Positions 48,035-59,800 of a stretch of 64,000 bases of DNA are shown here, piece after piece. The DNA comes from Pragia fontium DSM 5563 = ATCC 49100. Lineage in GTDB: Bacteria; Pseudomonadota; Gammaproteobacteria; Enterobacterales; Enterobacteriaceae. The stretch covers positions 153,617 through 217,616 of the forward strand of contig NZ_FOLW01000007.1 in NCBI RefSeq assembly GCF_900112475.1, in the 5' to 3' direction. Positions within the stretch are counted from its first letter, which is position 1. Every line of letters begins with the position of its first letter. Below the pieces are notes generated by a model, which was not told where the DNA came from, did no database searches, and saw nothing but the letters and a program-made list of their open reading frames with translations. The position numbers and the translations under genes were made by a program.

Positions 48035-49459
48035 TTATTTCTCAGCAATTAACGGTAATTCAATACGAAAACACACATCCGCATAGTCAACATCGACCAA
48101 CAGCAACTCACCATCCATTTGGCGCAAACAATCACGAGCAATACTTAGCCCTAAACCACTACCTTTGACCGCACCTTTTCTCTGGCGGCTCCCTTGATAA
48201 AATGGTTCAAAAAGCATTGCCTGCTCTTGAGGAAGTATTTTCTCCCCGGTATTGGCGACCTCAATTTGAATGGACTGTCCGACTTGACGGCTAATAATCC
48301 AAATGGTACCGGATTCCTCGCCATAGTGCACTGCATTGGAGTAGAGATTATCAAGAACCCGCATTAATAGTACAGACTCCGCCCAACAGTGAGTTTGTGC
48401 TAACTGACATTCTGTACGCATATATTTGGCACGAGCCGGTAAACTATGCGCAGAAATCACTGCGGAAGCCATAACCTGTAAGTCAATAAACTCTTTCTCT
48501 GTGCGGTTATCCGGTTGGTTACGGTTATAGTCCAACAGTTGTTCAATCAACTGTTGTAAGTGCCTGCTACTCTTATCCAGTATCGATACCACTTCTTTCT
48601 GATCCTCGGTTAACGGCCCAACCACCTGATCGAGTAACAGTTCGGTTCCTTCACGCATACTGGCTAATGGCGTCTTAAGCTCATGGGAAATATGACGCAA
48701 AAACTCATGACGTTGAGACTCCAACCACGATAGTCGTTCACTCAGCCAAACAATACGCTGCGCCAGCGACTGTATTTCACGCGGTCCGTTAAAAGATAAA
48801 ATATGACTTAACGACTTCCCCTCTCCCAGCCGATTAATCATGCGTTCAACCCGTTTCACCGGCCCGATAATCATGCGGGTAAACAGGAAAACCAGAAAGA
48901 CGCTGAGCAGGAAAAGTAACAGAGCCTGTTGGCCGAAGAAGTAACCTTTATCAGCAATCGCCTGTTGAAGTTTTTCACCCCGAGAATAAATAATCGCTCG
49001 CGTTGCCTGAACCATTTCAGTATTAGAACGGGAAAAGTTCACTAACAGCCCGGATGAGGTATCATCCGGCCCGCTATTTTTACAATGAATTTCAGACAGT
49101 TCAGCAAGCTGTTTTTGCAGCGTTTTATAATAATTTTGATTTGGTAAAATAGCGGCGTGAACATCAAGCATTTCAGAATATTGCTGGCGCTGATTCAAAT
49201 ACAAAGATTCCAGCGTCTTATCGCCCAGCACGCAATATTGCCGATAACTACGCTCCATGCTCACCGCGAGGTTAGTCATCGCTTCGCTACGCCGAGCGTC
49301 TTTCAGGGTGGTGTTATTGATATCTGCCGCTTGTGCACTGAGTAAGTCCAGACTTTTATAGGCCTGATAGGCCAAAATCAGCAATGGTAAAAGCACCAGC
49401 AGGAAAGCCAGCAACACAAGTTGACGAAGAGAATGGGGAAAATGACTAAACTTTTTCAA
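48035..49459 (-). CDS. glrK: Sensor histidine kinase GlrK (QseE)
   Basis: The inner-membrane kinase of the GlrK/GlrR system. Two transmembrane helices (about residues 8-33 and 170-195) bracket a periplasmic sensor domain. A HAMP segment follows ('RMIIGPVKRVERMINRLGEG'), then the phospho-His in 'LRHISHELKTPLASM' and the ATPase motifs 'NLYSNAVHYG' and 'GSGLGLSIA'. The longest frame starts at TTG 49483. I prefer the TTG at 49459, giving 'MKKFSHFPHSLRQLVLLAFL', which aligns with the E. coli start and has GAGAG upstream. Confidence 0.94.
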   Translation of the reverse strand: MKKFSHFPHSLRQLVLLAFLLVLLPLLILAYQAYKSLDLLSAQAADINNTTLKDARRSEAMTNLAVSMERSYRQYCVLGDKTLESLYLNQRQQYSEMLDVHAAILPNQNYYKTLQKQLAELSEIHCKNSGPDDTSSGLLVNFSRSNTEMVQATRAIIYSRGEKLQQAIADKGYFFGQQALLLFLLSVFLVFLFTRMIIGPVKRVERMINRLGEGKSLSHILSFNGPREIQSLAQRIVWLSERLSWLESQRHEFLRHISHELKTPLASMREGTELLLDQVVGPLTEDQKEVVSILDKSSRHLQQLIEQLLDYNRNQPDNRTEKEFIDLQVMASAVISAHSLPARAKYMRTECQLAQTHCWAESVLLMRVLDNLYSNAVHYGEESGTIWIISRQVGQSIQIEVANTGEKILPQEQAMLFEPFYQGSRQRKGAVKGSGLGLSIARDCLRQMDGELLLVDVDYADVCFRIELPLIAEK

Positions 49460-49624
49460 CGCGATACTCTCATGGTAAATCAATCGTTAACGATGCTAAC
49501 TGACCTTGATTGAAGAAAATAGCGTTTTTACTGATTTGACCAAAGATTTTCTTATCATCATCGGTATGAACGGTTAGCTATTGGGTTCTTTATCCCAAAT
49601 TGGACTGCGTATTTTCTCTAGCCC

Positions 49625-49660
49625 AAAAAAAAGCACTTAACCAATCATTGGTAAGTGCTT
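49625..49660 (-). terminator. Strong terminator ending the glmY transcript
   Basis: In the minus sense AAGCACTTACC pairs with GGTTAAGTGCTT and runs into eight T residues. It is the only strong rho-independent terminator downstream of the glmY promoter. Confidence 0.9.
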
Positions 49661-49690
49661 AACGAATATCGTTTATTTGTTACGTTTATT

Positions 49691-49717
49691 CCCAAAGGAT
49701 GCATAACATCCTTTGGG
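49691..49717. repeat. Perfect 11-bp-arm hairpin in the glmY 3' region
   Basis: CCCAAAGGATG-CATAA-CATCCTTTGGG. It is the most stable of a group of GATG...CATC hairpins at 49728-49747, 49756-49776, 49786-49799 and 49815-49834. Confidence 0.75.
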
Positions 49718-50009
49718 AGGAATACGTGGATGTCCTGAATGTTCATCTTCTGGGTGATGAAGGATAACCTGTCATCGGTAGACTTGATGAATAACATCCT
49801 TATGTGTCTGAAATTGATGAAGCTCTGTTCATCACGGCTAGACACAGGCTGGTACCTCACTCAACGTGTCGTCTGAAGTTTGATAAGCTGCCGTAGCAGT
49901 TAATATCTGTTTGGTAGACGATAGGTACCATGGCTTTGGCATCATTCTGAGGCTTATGTAGTTCCACTTTAGGGCTCTGACATAAAAAGTTGAATGAGCG
50001 ACGATATAC

Positions 50010-50038
50010 ATAATGCACGTTGCATGCCAAGTTTTCAA
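50010..50038 (-). promoter_or_regulatory. Overlapping sigma-54 and sigma-70 promoters of glmY
   Basis: On the minus strand TTGGCATGCAACGTGCAT (50030 to 50013) shows GG-N10-GC spacing, diagnostic of a sigma-54 -24/-12 promoter. In the same DNA TTGAAA (50038-50033), 17 bp, then CATTAT (50015-50010) forms a sigma-70 promoter. Both predict a start around 50003. The same overlap is known for E. coli glmY. Confidence 0.85.
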
Positions 50039-50047
50039 AATAAGTAT

Positions 50048-50060
50048 TAATACATTGATA
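50048..50060. promoter_or_regulatory. IHF-like site between the GlrR boxes and the glmY promoter
   Basis: TAATACATTGATA is the reverse complement of the IHF consensus WATCAANNNNTTR. Its position, between activator sites and the sigma-54 promoter, fits a DNA-bending role. A second match (AATCAATTGATTA) lies at 50195-50207. Confidence 0.6.
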
Positions 50061-50146
50061 AACATTGGGTTTTATTTAATTTAACTTTAATCCATTCAGG
50101 TAATCTACTGATTGAATAGCCCGAGCATGATAAAACCATCGAGTTT

Positions 50147-50164
50147 TGTCTCTAAAAGCAGACA
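50147..50164. promoter_or_regulatory. GlrR binding site 1 upstream of glmY
   Basis: TGTCTCTAAAAGCAGACA exactly fits TGTC-N10-GACA, about 145-160 bp upstream of the RNA start. Confidence 0.85.
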
Positions 50165-50209
50165 CTCTTTAACAACTCTTATTTTTATCTTAATAATCAA
50201 TTGATTAAA

Positions 50210-50227
50210 TGTCTCCAATTTGCGACA
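50210..50227. promoter_or_regulatory. GlrR binding site 2 upstream of glmY
   Basis: TGTCTCCAATTTGCGACA exactly fits TGTC-N10-GACA. It is 63 bp from site 1, or six helical turns. Confidence 0.85.
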
Positions 50228-50242
50228 CCAAAATAAGCTGAT

Positions 50243-50260
50243 TGTCTGCATTTGCCAACA
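50243..50260. promoter_or_regulatory. GlrR binding site 3 upstream of glmY
   Basis: TGTCTGCATTTGCCAACA has one mismatch to TGTC-N10-GACA. It is 33 bp from site 2, about three helical turns. Confidence 0.7.
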
Positions 50261-50268
50261 GGTCTATG

Positions 50269-50298
50269 CCGTCATCTTGGAAAAAGCCGGAATGACGG
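50269..50298. repeat. Degenerate copy of the GTCATTCC hairpin repeat
   Basis: CCGTCAT...AAAGCCGGAATGACGG; the right half equals the right arm of the 22956-22981 element while the left arm has drifted. It lies between the GlrR boxes and the purL 3' end. Confidence 0.5.
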
Positions 50299-50391
50299 AC
50301 TAAATAAATCATTGCACATAGAGTAAAAAAGCTTAACCAACATGGCGACTTACGCCGCCATTGAACACGCTAAAGCCACACAAAATAACAA

Positions 50392-53300
50392 CTACGCCAA
50401 CTGTTTACGTGCATTGCGGAATAAACGCATCCACGGGCCGTCTTCTCCCCACTCTTCTGGGTGCCAGGAGTTATTAACCGTACGGAAAACTCGCTCCGGA
50501 TGAGGCATCATGATGGTAATTCGTCCATCCAGATTGGTAACGGCAGTTATACCCTCAGGCGAACCGTTTGGATTAGCCGGATACTGTTCGGTGATATGCC
50601 CAAAATTATCCACATAACGCATCGACACTAAACCTGACTGCACCAGCGAATTCAAATGCTGAGGATCGCGAACTTCAACTCGGCCTTCACCATGAGAAAC
50701 TGCAATTGGCAAACGTGACCCTTCCATCCCTTGCAAAAGCAATGATGGGCTACGAGTGACTTCTACCAAGCTAAAGCGCGCTTCAAAACGATCCGACAGG
50801 TTACGTACAAAACGCGGCCAATACGTAGCACCCGGGATCAGCTCACTCAGGTTAGACATCATCTGACAGCCGTTGCACACACCTAATGCCAATGTGTCCT
50901 GACGGTTAAAAAAGGACTCAAACTGATCGCGTACCCGCTGATTAAACAGAATCGATTTGGCCCACCCCTCACCTGCACCCAATACGTCCCCATAGGAGAA
51001 ACCACCACAGGCAACCAGAGTATGGAAGCTATCCAGTCCGATATTGCCGGCCAGTAAATCACTCATATGCACATCGATAGCATCAAAACCGGCACGATGA
51101 AATGCTGCGGCCATCTCAACATGGGAGTTCACCCCTTGCTCACGTAACACCGCCACTCTTGGACGCTGCTGACCAATGATATAAGGTGCGGCAATATCTT
51201 CCTGAGGGTTAAACGTCAGCTTAACGTTCAGTCCGGGATCGTCTGGATTTTGTTTAGCCTGATGCTCAGCATCAGCGCATTCAGGGTTATCACGCAGTCG
51301 CTGCATCTGCCATGTGGTTTCAGCCCACCAGACTCTCAACGTTTGACGACTTTGTTGATAAACCGGCTGTCCATTGTAACGAATGTCAATCTGATCCCCG
51401 GTGACTGCCTGACCAATATGATGAACACAATCAGATAAACCGAACTCCGCCAGACAAGCTTCAACTTGCGGCAGTTTATTCTGAGCAACCTGAATAACCG
51501 CTCCCAGTTCTTCATTAAACAGCACTGATAGCATATCCTGATCCAGTGATTTTAGATCCAGCGCCAATCCGCAGTGGCCAGTAAACGCCATTTCAGCCAG
51601 CGTCACCAATAACCCACCGTCAGAGCGGTCGTGATAGGCAAAAATCGCGCGGTTTGCCACTAATGATTGCATGGCATTGAAGAAAGCAGCCAGTTTGTCA
51701 GCACTGTGAACATCGGCGGGTTTATCCCCTAACTGACGATAAACCTGAGCCAATGCCGTCGCACCCAAGCCATTACGTCCTTCACCGAGATCGATAAGTA
51801 ACAGCACGTTATCGCCTTTATCGGTACGTAGCTGAGGCGTTACCGTATTGCGAACGTCTTCAACACGCGCAAAAGCAGTAATCACCAGCGATAATGGCGA
51901 TGTCATCTCTACCGTTTCATTGCCTTGTTGCCAACGGGTTTTCATCGACATTGAATCTTTACCCACCGGAATGGTAATACCCAACGCCGGACAAAGTTCT
52001 TCACCCACCGCTTTGACTGCTTCATACAAACCGGCATCTTCCCCCGGATGGCCTGCTGCCGACATCCAGTTAGCGGATAGTTTAATCCGCTTCAATTCAC
52101 CGATCTGAGTAGCGGCAATATTGGTTAGCGCTTCGCCAACCGCCAATCTGGCTGAAGCGGCGAAGTTAAGCAATGCCACCGGTGAGCGTTCACCTAACGA
52201 CATGGCTTCACCATAATAGCTATCATAACTAGCAGTGGTCACCGCGCAGTCGGCCACAGGAATCTGCCATGGACCAATCATCTGATCCCGCGCAACCATA
52301 CCGGTTACCGTACGATCGCCAATAGTGATTAAAAATGTTTTTTCCGCGACGGCCGGTAAATGAAACACTCTCTTTACCGCTTCTGGCAAAGAGATATCGG
52401 TACGAACCAGAGGTTGTCCCTGAGTATTGAGGGTTTTAACATCCCGAACCATTTTCGGCGTTTTACCCAGCAAAACATCCAGCGGTAAATCAATCGGAGT
52501 ATTATCAAAGTGGCGGTCATGCATCGTTAGCTGCTGTTCTTCCGTCGCTTCACCAATTACGGCATAAGGCGCTCGTTCACGGCGACAAATACGGTCAAAT
52601 AACGGTAGCTGCTCGGGAGAAACCGCTAACACGTAACGTTCCTGAGATTCATTACACCAAACTTCTAATGGGCTCATACCCGGTTCATCATTCAATATAT
52701 CGCGCAGTTCAAACTTACCACCGCGCCCACCGTCGCTGACCAATTCCGGCATAGCATTGGATAGCCCACCAGCACCAACGTCATGAATAAACAAAATCGG
52801 GTTTTTATCGCCAAGCTGCCAACAGCGATCGATAACTTCCTGACAGCGACGCTCCATTTCCGGGTTATCACGCTGTACTGAAGCAAAATCCAAATCCGCA
52901 TCAGACTGACCAGACGCCATAGATGATGCAGCGCCGCCGCCAAGGCCAATATTCATGGCCGGCCCACCCAGCACAATCAGTTTGGCTCCCGGAGTAATTT
53001 CGCCTTTCTGCACATGATCCGCACGGATATTACCGATACCGCCAGCCAGCATGATAGGTTTATGGTATCCGCGAAGCTCCTGACCATTATGACTGGTCAC
53101 CTGCTCTTCATAGGTACGGAAATAACCCAGTAGCGCAGGGCGACCAAATTCATTATTAAACGCAGCGCCACCCAGTGGCCCTTCCGTCATAATATCTAAT
53201 GCCGTCACAATGCGTTCTGGTTTGCCAAAATCCTGTTCCCACGGTTGTTCAAAACCGGGAATGCGCAGATTCGATACCGAGAAGCCAACCAAACCCGCTT

Positions 53301-54282
53301 TGGGCTTCGCCCCGCGACCAGTTGCACCTTCATCACGGATTTCACCACCTGAACCGGTAGCCGCTCCCGGCCATGGCGATATGGCTGTCGGGTGGTTGTG
53401 AGTCTCAACTTTCATCAAAATATGGACGGCTTCCTGATGATAGTCATATACACCAGAATCTGGTTGAGAGAAGAACCGTCCCACCTCTGAACCTTCCATC
53501 ACCGCAGCGTTATCTTTATAGGCAGACAATACGTAATCAGGCGTCTGCTCATAAGTATTTTTAATCATTTTGAACAATGACTTTGGCTGGCTCTTTCCAT
53601 CGATAATCCAGTCGGCATTGAAAATTTTGTGGCGACAATGCTCTGAGTTCGCCTGAGCAAACATATACAGTTCAACATCCGTGGGATTACGTTTCAGACG
53701 GGTGAAAGCATCCACCAGATAATCAATTTCATCCGATGCCAATGCCAGGCCTAATTTTTCATTCGCCGTTTCTAATGCCTGACGGCCTTCGGTCAATAAA
53801 TCAATCACCACCAATGGTGTCGGTTGATGCTGAGAAAATAACGCTTTTGCCTGCAACAGCTCGGTAAACACAGACTCCATCATCCGATCGTGCAATAAAT
53901 CAGCCAATGTATGCCATTGAGTATCTGACAGTGATTCAGACTGAATATAGTAGGCGATACCCCGCTCTAAGCGGTGAACCTGAGTTAAACCACAGTTGTG
54001 GGCAATATCCGTCGCCTTGGATGCCCAAGGAGAAATCGTTCCTGGTCGCGGAGTAACCAACAGCAGTCGCCCCTGCGGCTCATGTTCTACCAACAACGGA
54101 CCATACTTTAGCAACCTTTTTAACTTCGCAAGCTCATCCGTAGATAGTGGGGAGGTTAAATTAGCGAAATGAATATATTCAGCATAGATAGCGCTAACCG
54201 GTAACTGAAGATCCTGACAGAGTGACAATAACTTGGTAATACGAAAAGCTGATAAAGCGGGAGAACCACGCAAAATTTCCAT
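50392..54282 (-). CDS. purL: Phosphoribosylformylglycinamidine synthase
   Basis: Converts FGAR to FGAM in purine synthesis using glutamine and ATP. This is the large single-chain type (1296 aa) of proteobacteria: an N-terminal PurS-like domain, two AIRS-type synthetase halves ('[20 protein letters not shown]', '[18 protein letters not shown]', '[19 protein letters not shown]') and a C-terminal glutaminase with the nucleophile in '[15 protein letters not shown]' and 'MPHPERVFR'. A PurR box overlaps its promoter. Confidence 0.98.
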   Translation of the reverse strand: MEILRGSPALSAFRITKLLSLCQDLQLPVSAIYAEYIHFANLTSPLSTDELAKLKRLLKYGPLLVEHEPQGRLLLVTPRPGTISPWASKATDIAHNCGLTQVHRLERGIAYYIQSESLSDTQWHTLADLLHDRMMESVFTELLQAKALFSQHQPTPLVVIDLLTEGRQALETANEKLGLALASDEIDYLVDAFTRLKRNPTDVELYMFAQANSEHCRHKIFNADWIIDGKSQPKSLFKMIKNTYEQTPDYVLSAYKDNAAVMEGSEVGRFFSQPDSGVYDYHQEAVHILMKVETHNHPTAISPWPGAATGSGGEIRDEGATGRGAKPKAGLVGFSVSNLRIPGFEQPWEQDFGKPERIVTALDIMTEGPLGGAAFNNEFGRPALLGYFRTYEEQVTSHNGQELRGYHKPIMLAGGIGNIRADHVQKGEITPGAKLIVLGGPAMNIGLGGGAASSMASGQSDADLDFASVQRDNPEMERRCQEVIDRCWQLGDKNPILFIHDVGAGGLSNAMPELVSDGGRGGKFELRDILNDEPGMSPLEVWCNESQERYVLAVSPEQLPLFDRICRRERAPYAVIGEATEEQQLTMHDRHFDNTPIDLPLDVLLGKTPKMVRDVKTLNTQGQPLVRTDISLPEAVKRVFHLPAVAEKTFLITIGDRTVTGMVARDQMIGPWQIPVADCAVTTASYDSYYGEAMSLGERSPVALLNFAASARLAVGEALTNIAATQIGELKRIKLSANWMSAAGHPGEDAGLYEAVKAVGEELCPALGITIPVGKDSMSMKTRWQQGNETVEMTSPLSLVITAFARVEDVRNTVTPQLRTDKGDNVLLLIDLGEGRNGLGATALAQVYRQLGDKPADVHSADKLAAFFNAMQSLVANRAIFAYHDRSDGGLLVTLAEMAFTGHCGLALDLKSLDQDMLSVLFNEELGAVIQVAQNKLPQVEACLAEFGLSDCVHHIGQAVTGDQIDIRYNGQPVYQQSRQTLRVWWAETTWQMQRLRDNPECADAEHQAKQNPDDPGLNVKLTFNPQEDIAAPYIIGQQRPRVAVLREQGVNSHVEMAAAFHRAGFDAIDVHMSDLLAGNIGLDSFHTLVACGGFSYGDVLGAGEGWAKSILFNQRVRDQFESFFNRQDTLALGVCNGCQMMSNLSELIPGATYWPRFVRNLSDRFEARFSLVEVTRSPSLLLQGMEGSRLPIAVSHGEGRVEVRDPQHLNSLVQSGLVSMRYVDNFGHITEQYPANPNGSPEGITAVTNLDGRITIMMPHPERVFRTVNNSWHPEEWGEDGPWMRLFRNARKQLA

Positions 54283-54327
54283 AGTCTAATTTCTCTGGTC
54301 GAAGGCTAAACGGAAAAAACTGCCCCC

Positions 54328-54356
54328 ATTATAGAGAATCAAACACGATGACGAAA
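54328..54356 (-). promoter_or_regulatory. purL sigma-70 promoter
   Basis: On the minus strand TTTCGT (54356-54351), a 17-bp spacer, and a consensus TATAAT (54333-54328), 46 bp upstream of the purL ATG. Confidence 0.75.
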
Positions 54357-54366
54357 CCGTTTGCGT
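54351..54366. promoter_or_regulatory. PurR operator of purL
   Basis: ACGAAACCGTTTGCGT has one deviation from the PurR consensus and covers the purL -35, so PurR binding would directly block RNA polymerase. Confidence 0.87.
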
Positions 54367-54608
54367 AGCTATTATTTATCCAGTGGCTGACTCACCAACA
54401 AAACATAGTATTTGCTATGTTGCGTGCAGTTTAGCAAAATGCCTACTGATGAATTGGGTACATCCTGCTTTTTAAACCAAGATAAATTAAGAATTTCATT
54501 CAATAACAAATAGCTGAACGAAACAATTCAGACTTGAGCGATTTCAACACCCATAAATGCTTAGCTCTCTTCGTATTCAGCAAAAATTTCATTTTTAGAG
54601 AACGCTAT

Positions 54609-56099
54609 TTGAAGCCATTAAAGATTAACTATCTATTTATTGGTGCTGTAACCCTGATGCTTGCTGTGGCTTTATGGCCTGCCTTGCACTGGCGTAACGA
54701 CGACAGCACCCAGTTACAAAAAATAAAAGAGCGTGGTGTGCTAAATATCGGCACGCTTAACGTTGCGCCTTATTACTACAAAAGCAGTAATGGCGTAGGT
54801 GGCCTCGACTATGAGCTGGCCAAGATGTTTGCTGACTATCTGGGCGTTAAGCTTAATATAGAAACTAAACACAGCATCACTAATCTGTTTACCGAACTGG
54901 AAAACGGTAACGCCGATATGCTGGCTGCCGGACTGATTTTTAACCCGGAACGGATGAAAGAGCTTAATGTTGGCCCAGCCTATTACTCCGTTTCACAACA
55001 GTTAGTCTATCGCCAGAATACCCCCCGACCTCAGTCATTAGATAATATTAAAGGCGGTCTGACCGTGGTATCAGGTTCGGCCAGCATCTCAACGTTACAT
55101 CAGTTGAAAAAGAGCAAATACCCACAGCTTACCTGGCGCGCCACTTCATCTTATTCTTCCGTAGAATTATTAAAACAGGTCGCCGAAGGAACGCTCGATT
55201 ACACCATTGCTGATTCAGTCACCATTGCCATCATTCAACGCTTCTCACCTAATTTAGCGGTGGCGTTTGACGTGACCGAAGAAGAGCCGGTTATGTGGTA
55301 TATGCGCAAAACTGATGATAATAGTCTCAATGCAGCCATGCTGGATTTTTTCAATCAGATTACTGAAGATGGCTCGTTATCAAAACTGGAAGAGAAATAT
55401 CTTGGACACGTAGGAGAGTTTGACTATGTCGATACCAAGACTTTCCTGAGCGCGATTGATAATGTTTTGCCAACGCTTAAGCCTCTATTTGAGAAATATG
55501 CGAAAGAGATCGATTGGCGTTTAGCCGCAGCTATTGCCTATCAGGAATCACACTGGAACCCAACGGCTACCTCACCAACCGGGGTGCGGGGCATTATGAT
55601 GTTAACCAGAAACACGGCAGACTCCTTAGGCGTCACCGATCGTCTCGATCCTGAACAGAGCATCCGCGGTGGTATTGCTTATCTGGAGCAGCTGATGGAG
55701 AAAATTCCGGCCACCATTCCAGAAGAGGAAAAAATCTGGTTTGCGCTGATCGCTTATAATATGGGCTTTGCCCATATGCTAGATGCCAGAAGCCTGACAT
55801 CCAAGCAAGGTGGCGATCCGGATAGTTGGGCTGACGTTAAAAAGCGGCTGGCCATGCTCACTCAAAAACAATATTACTCTCAAACGCGTTACGGTTATGC
55901 GCGCGGCTATCAGGCCTATCAGTTTGTGGAGAATATTCGCCGTTATCAAATCAGTTTGATGGGCTATCTTGAAGAAAAAGAGAATCAAACGGCTAAGGCG
56001 CTGTTAGCCGCCGCTAAAGAAGCCGAAATGGGGTCGTCTTATCCAACGGTAAACCCCAAGCTCATTCAGCAAAAACATCCACGCCAGCCAGAAAAATAA
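54609..56099 (+). CDS. mltF: Membrane-bound lytic transglycosylase F
   Basis: Cleaves peptidoglycan to 1,6-anhydro-muropeptides at the outer membrane. An N-terminal hydrophobic segment is followed by a substrate-binding-protein-like regulatory domain ('[20 protein letters not shown]', '[18 protein letters not shown]'). A C-terminal SLT domain has the catalytic Glu in '[20 protein letters not shown]'. The longest frame begins at TTG 54534. I favour TTG 54609, which gives '[12 protein letters not shown]', matching the E. coli N-terminus, so a non-ATG start is likely either way. The product is 496 aa. Convergent with tadA, 6 bp apart. Confidence 0.93.
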   Translation: MKPLKINYLFIGAVTLMLAVALWPALHWRNDDSTQLQKIKERGVLNIGTLNVAPYYYKSSNGVGGLDYELAKMFADYLGVKLNIETKHSITNLFTELENGNADMLAAGLIFNPERMKELNVGPAYYSVSQQLVYRQNTPRPQSLDNIKGGLTVVSGSASISTLHQLKKSKYPQLTWRATSSYSSVELLKQVAEGTLDYTIADSVTIAIIQRFSPNLAVAFDVTEEEPVMWYMRKTDDNSLNAAMLDFFNQITEDGSLSKLEEKYLGHVGEFDYVDTKTFLSAIDNVLPTLKPLFEKYAKEIDWRLAAAIAYQESHWNPTATSPTGVRGIMMLTRNTADSLGVTDRLDPEQSIRGGIAYLEQLMEKIPATIPEEEKIWFALIAYNMGFAHMLDARSLTSKQGGDPDSWADVKKRLAMLTQKQYYSQTRYGYARGYQAYQFVENIRRYQISLMGYLEEKENQTAKALLAAAKEAEMGSSYPTVNPKLIQQKHPRQPEK

Positions 56100-56105
56100 C
56101 CTCTA

Positions 56106-56612
<507 letters not shown>

Positions 56613-56662
56613 TCACTCTATTTTCTATATCAATCAAAAATAATTATTCGGAAATGGAAAGG

Positions 56663-57307
56663 CTAATCCAGCTGTTTCAGATTACCCTGACTATCCACAC
56701 GCCAACGGTGCTGACATAAAGCTAAAACCGGATCGTCCTGCACACTATCGCTATAACCACTGTATAATGTTAATGGTTTACCTAAACGCTGTTCAAGCTG
56801 AACCACCTTCTCTTTACCTAAACAGCGCATGGTAATCATCCAGCCACCATAGCGATAAACCATCTGACTACCCACTAAATTCACTTTGGACAAGAAAAAC
56901 GAATCGCCATACACCTCTTCAACCAAATGCTGAGGAGAGCCCGTCAATAACCAGACGCTGGTATTATCATCACTCAAATATTCAGCTAACCGCTCTTGTA
57001 CCGCAGGAAATGGCACCACCCGTTGTTTAAAATCCTGAACAAACTGCTGTTCCAAATACTTTAATTGTTGTTCATGATGGCCCGCAGTTATCGCCCATAT
57101 TGCCAAACTTACCGGCCAACGACAGTTGCGCCCACCAATCCATAATCCTAAATAAATCACCGGCAAGAGTGGAATTAAAATCACCAGATTGATCGGCAAA
57201 CGGCGGATTAAATAGCGAACAAAGCTACCAAACAAATCCTGCTGATGTAACGTACCATCCAGATCAAAAAATACGATACGCTGCTGTGAATGATGATGAG
57301 TTGGCAA
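56663..57307 (-). CDS. pgpC: Phosphatidylglycerophosphatase C
   Basis: A HAD-superfamily phosphatase (formerly yfhB) that dephosphorylates phosphatidylglycerophosphate in the inner membrane. The nucleophile motif is 'VFFDLDGTLHQQDLF'; a membrane-embedded segment 'INLVILIPLLPVIYLGLW' follows, then HAD motifs 'LLTGSPQHLVEEVYGD' and 'YSGYSDSVQDDPVLALC'. In motif IV the usual first Asp is replaced, reading 'SVQDDP'. It is 214 aa, 50 bp upstream of tadA. Confidence 0.93.
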   Translation of the reverse strand: MPTHHHSQQRIVFFDLDGTLHQQDLFGSFVRYLIRRLPINLVILIPLLPVIYLGLWIGGRNCRWPVSLAIWAITAGHHEQQLKYLEQQFVQDFKQRVVPFPAVQERLAEYLSDDNTSVWLLTGSPQHLVEEVYGDSFFLSKVNLVGSQMVYRYGGWMITMRCLGKEKVVQLEQRLGKPLTLYSGYSDSVQDDPVLALCQHRWRVDSQGNLKQLD

Positions 57308-57944
<637 letters not shown>

Positions 57945-57972
57945 CGATTAACGGGCATAATCTATACAGGCA

Positions 57973-58000
57973 AAAAGGGACGCTTAAGCGTCCCTTTCTT
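57973..58000. terminator. Bidirectional terminator between yfhL and yfiF
   Basis: AAAGGGACGCTTAAGCGTCCCTTT is a perfect palindrome flanked by A and T runs, placed between convergent genes. Confidence 0.88.
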
Positions 58001-58022
58001 TATACGATTCAACCAAAAAACT

Positions 58023-59066
58023 TTATTTAGCAGAATTCTGACGCCACCATTCCGCCAGTAAAATTCCCGTAGCAACGGAAACGTTCAGGCTTTCTACATT
58101 GCCAGTACCATCGATAGAAATACTCATATCGCTCTGCTTCATCGCAACATCAGATAAACCATCGCGTTCTTCACCCAGTACCAATACCGTCTTAGCTGGC
58201 AGAACCGCCTGAGACAGCGACGTTCCTTTATGACTGGATGTCGTAATGATGGTATAACCCGCACGACGGAAAGCGTCCAACGCCTCAGGGAAATCATCAA
58301 TACCAATTGCCGTCAGGTGTTCAGCTCCACCTTCTGCAGTACGAATTGCGGCACCTGACTCCAGCATGCCAGGATCGCGCAGTAGCACGCCTTTAACGCC
58401 AAAGTGAGCACATGAACGCATCATGCCGCCTAAGTTATGCGGATTACCGACATTTTCCAGTGCTAACACACAGTCTGTTTTCGACGCTTTGGCCAAATAA
58501 TCCGCCACGGTTAAGCCAGTACGTTTCTTGATTAGAAAGCAGACACCACCGTGATGTTCAGTACCGGAAACCTTGATTAGCTCTTCTTCTTCAACCACAT
58601 GGTAGGCTTTGCGATTAGCAGCCATCCAGCGCAGAGCCTCTTTGAACCGAGGGGTAACTGACTGAATAAAATAGGCGCGAACAATCGCCTCCGGACGGCT
58701 CTGAAACAGTGCCTGACACGCGTTCTCACCATAAACTTTGGTTTCTTGTTCGCGCTGCCGGCGAAGCTGAGCTGGGTCGATCTGACTTTTGCCAGAAATA
58801 CCGCCATGATCAAAAGGCTCTGGCTCACTGGCATCCTGAAGTCTGGCTTGCCATGGAGAACGCGGTGGTTTTTCATTGGCGCTGCGAACTGGGCGGCGTG
58901 GACGATCGTTGTCTCCCCAACGTGCATTTTTATCACCGCGGCTATCGCCTTTATTACCGGCACGGTTTTTGTCAGAGCGTTTATTGCTCTTTTCATCTTT
59001 ATTGTCGTCACTGCGGACGTACATTACTTTAACTTTACCGTTCTTACCGCTAAAAGAGTCACTCAT
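58023..59066 (-). CDS. yfiF: TrmH-family RNA methyltransferase YfiF
   Basis: A SPOUT-class 2'-O-ribose methyltransferase, RNA target uncertain. The N-terminal ~90 residues are Asp/Arg/Lys/Gly-rich and probably disordered. A SpoU substrate-binding domain follows ('[20 protein letters not shown]'), then the knotted catalytic domain ('[22 protein letters not shown]', '[11 protein letters not shown]', '[19 protein letters not shown]'). ATG 59066 has GGAG upstream and gives 347 aa; the frame's earlier codons are not conserved. Confidence 0.93.
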   Translation of the reverse strand: MSDSFSGKNGKVKVMYVRSDDNKDEKSNKRSDKNRAGNKGDSRGDKNARWGDNDRPRRPVRSANEKPPRSPWQARLQDASEPEPFDHGGISGKSQIDPAQLRRQREQETKVYGENACQALFQSRPEAIVRAYFIQSVTPRFKEALRWMAANRKAYHVVEEEELIKVSGTEHHGGVCFLIKKRTGLTVADYLAKASKTDCVLALENVGNPHNLGGMMRSCAHFGVKGVLLRDPGMLESGAAIRTAEGGAEHLTAIGIDDFPEALDAFRRAGYTIITTSSHKGTSLSQAVLPAKTVLVLGEERDGLSDVAMKQSDMSISIDGTGNVESLNVSVATGILLAEWWRQNSAK

Positions 59067-59246
59067 ACTATATCTCCACTTCCACCATCGCATCCGGCGC
59101 GCAGATTAACTGATGTTCTGCCGGTAAGCCACTAATGATCGGCTAAAAGCCTAAATCTATTATAACCATCGACAAAATCACATTGTGATGGTTAACAATT
59201 TGTACATAATTAATAAAATCATTGAACAATTTTACCGAGGTTCAGC

Positions 59247-59678
59247 ATGAATACCCTTTGCCCTTCCTGTCTGGCTACCAACCGCATTCCTGACGACCGT
59301 CTACAGGACGATGCTAAATGTGGTCGCTGTGGACATGCGCTTTTTGATGGCGAAGTCATCAACGCAAACAAAGCTTCACTCGATTCATTATTAAAAGACG
59401 ACCTTCCCGTTGTCATCGATTTCTGGGCACCTTGGTGTGGCCCATGCCGTAGTTTTGCCCCGATCTTTGAAGATGTTGCTCAAGAAAGGGAAAGAGAACT
59501 TCGCTTTGTTAAAATCGATACCGAAGCAGAACAAGAGCTCAGCGCCCGTTACGGTATCCGTAGTATACCTACCATTATGGTATTCAAGAAAGGACAACGT
59601 ATCGATATGTTGAATGGCGCATTACCTAAAGAGCCTTTTAACCAATGGTTAGATGAAGTTTTAGCCAAAAACAGCTAA
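59247..59678 (+). CDS. trxC: Thioredoxin 2
   Basis: A disulphide reductase with an N-terminal zinc-binding extension (Cys5/Cys8 and Cys25/Cys28) and a thioredoxin fold with the active site '[14 protein letters not shown]'. It is 143 aa. E. coli trxC is OxyR-induced; I did not recognise an OxyR box here. Confidence 0.97.
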   Translation: MNTLCPSCLATNRIPDDRLQDDAKCGRCGHALFDGEVINANKASLDSLLKDDLPVVIDFWAPWCGPCRSFAPIFEDVAQERERELRFVKIDTEAEQELSARYGIRSIPTIMVFKKGQRIDMLNGALPKEPFNQWLDEVLAKNS

Positions 59679-59800
59679 TTCAAACGTATCAATTTGCTGA
59701 TAAAACAATATCTGAAGGGGCCATGGATACGTTATTATGCGCCCCTTATTCATTTTGTGTTTTACCCCGTATACAGCAAATAATTTTCAGGTAACTGCCA

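Larger units (their letters stand above)
49625..50003 (-). ncRNA. glmY: GlmY-like small RNA, unusually long 3' part
   Basis: GlmY is an RNA decoy that binds RapZ and so protects GlmZ, raising glmS expression. The locus (purL to glrK, minus strand) is the E. coli glmY position. The 5' end GCTCATTC...TTATGTCAG and the later block CACGTTGAGTGAGGTACC match GlmY/GlmZ sequences as I remember them. The glmS-pairing stretch of GlmZ was not seen, favouring GlmY. The start near 50003-50005 fits both promoters. E. coli GlmY is about 184 nt, but here the first strong terminator is ~380 nt downstream; the true 3' end could be nearer 49800. Confidence 0.72.
54283..54608. other. Divergent purL/mltF spacer
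   Basis: About 326 bp. It holds the purL promoter and PurR box at 54328-54366. The rest is AT-rich; no further gene was seen. Confidence 0.45.

Noticed and set aside
49645..50065. Two overlapping minus-strand open frames of 71 and 75 codons in the glrK-purL spacer
   Set aside because: They lie within the glmY RNA and its promoter, have no ribosome binding site or recognisable domain, and the hairpin structure of the DNA explains the region better.
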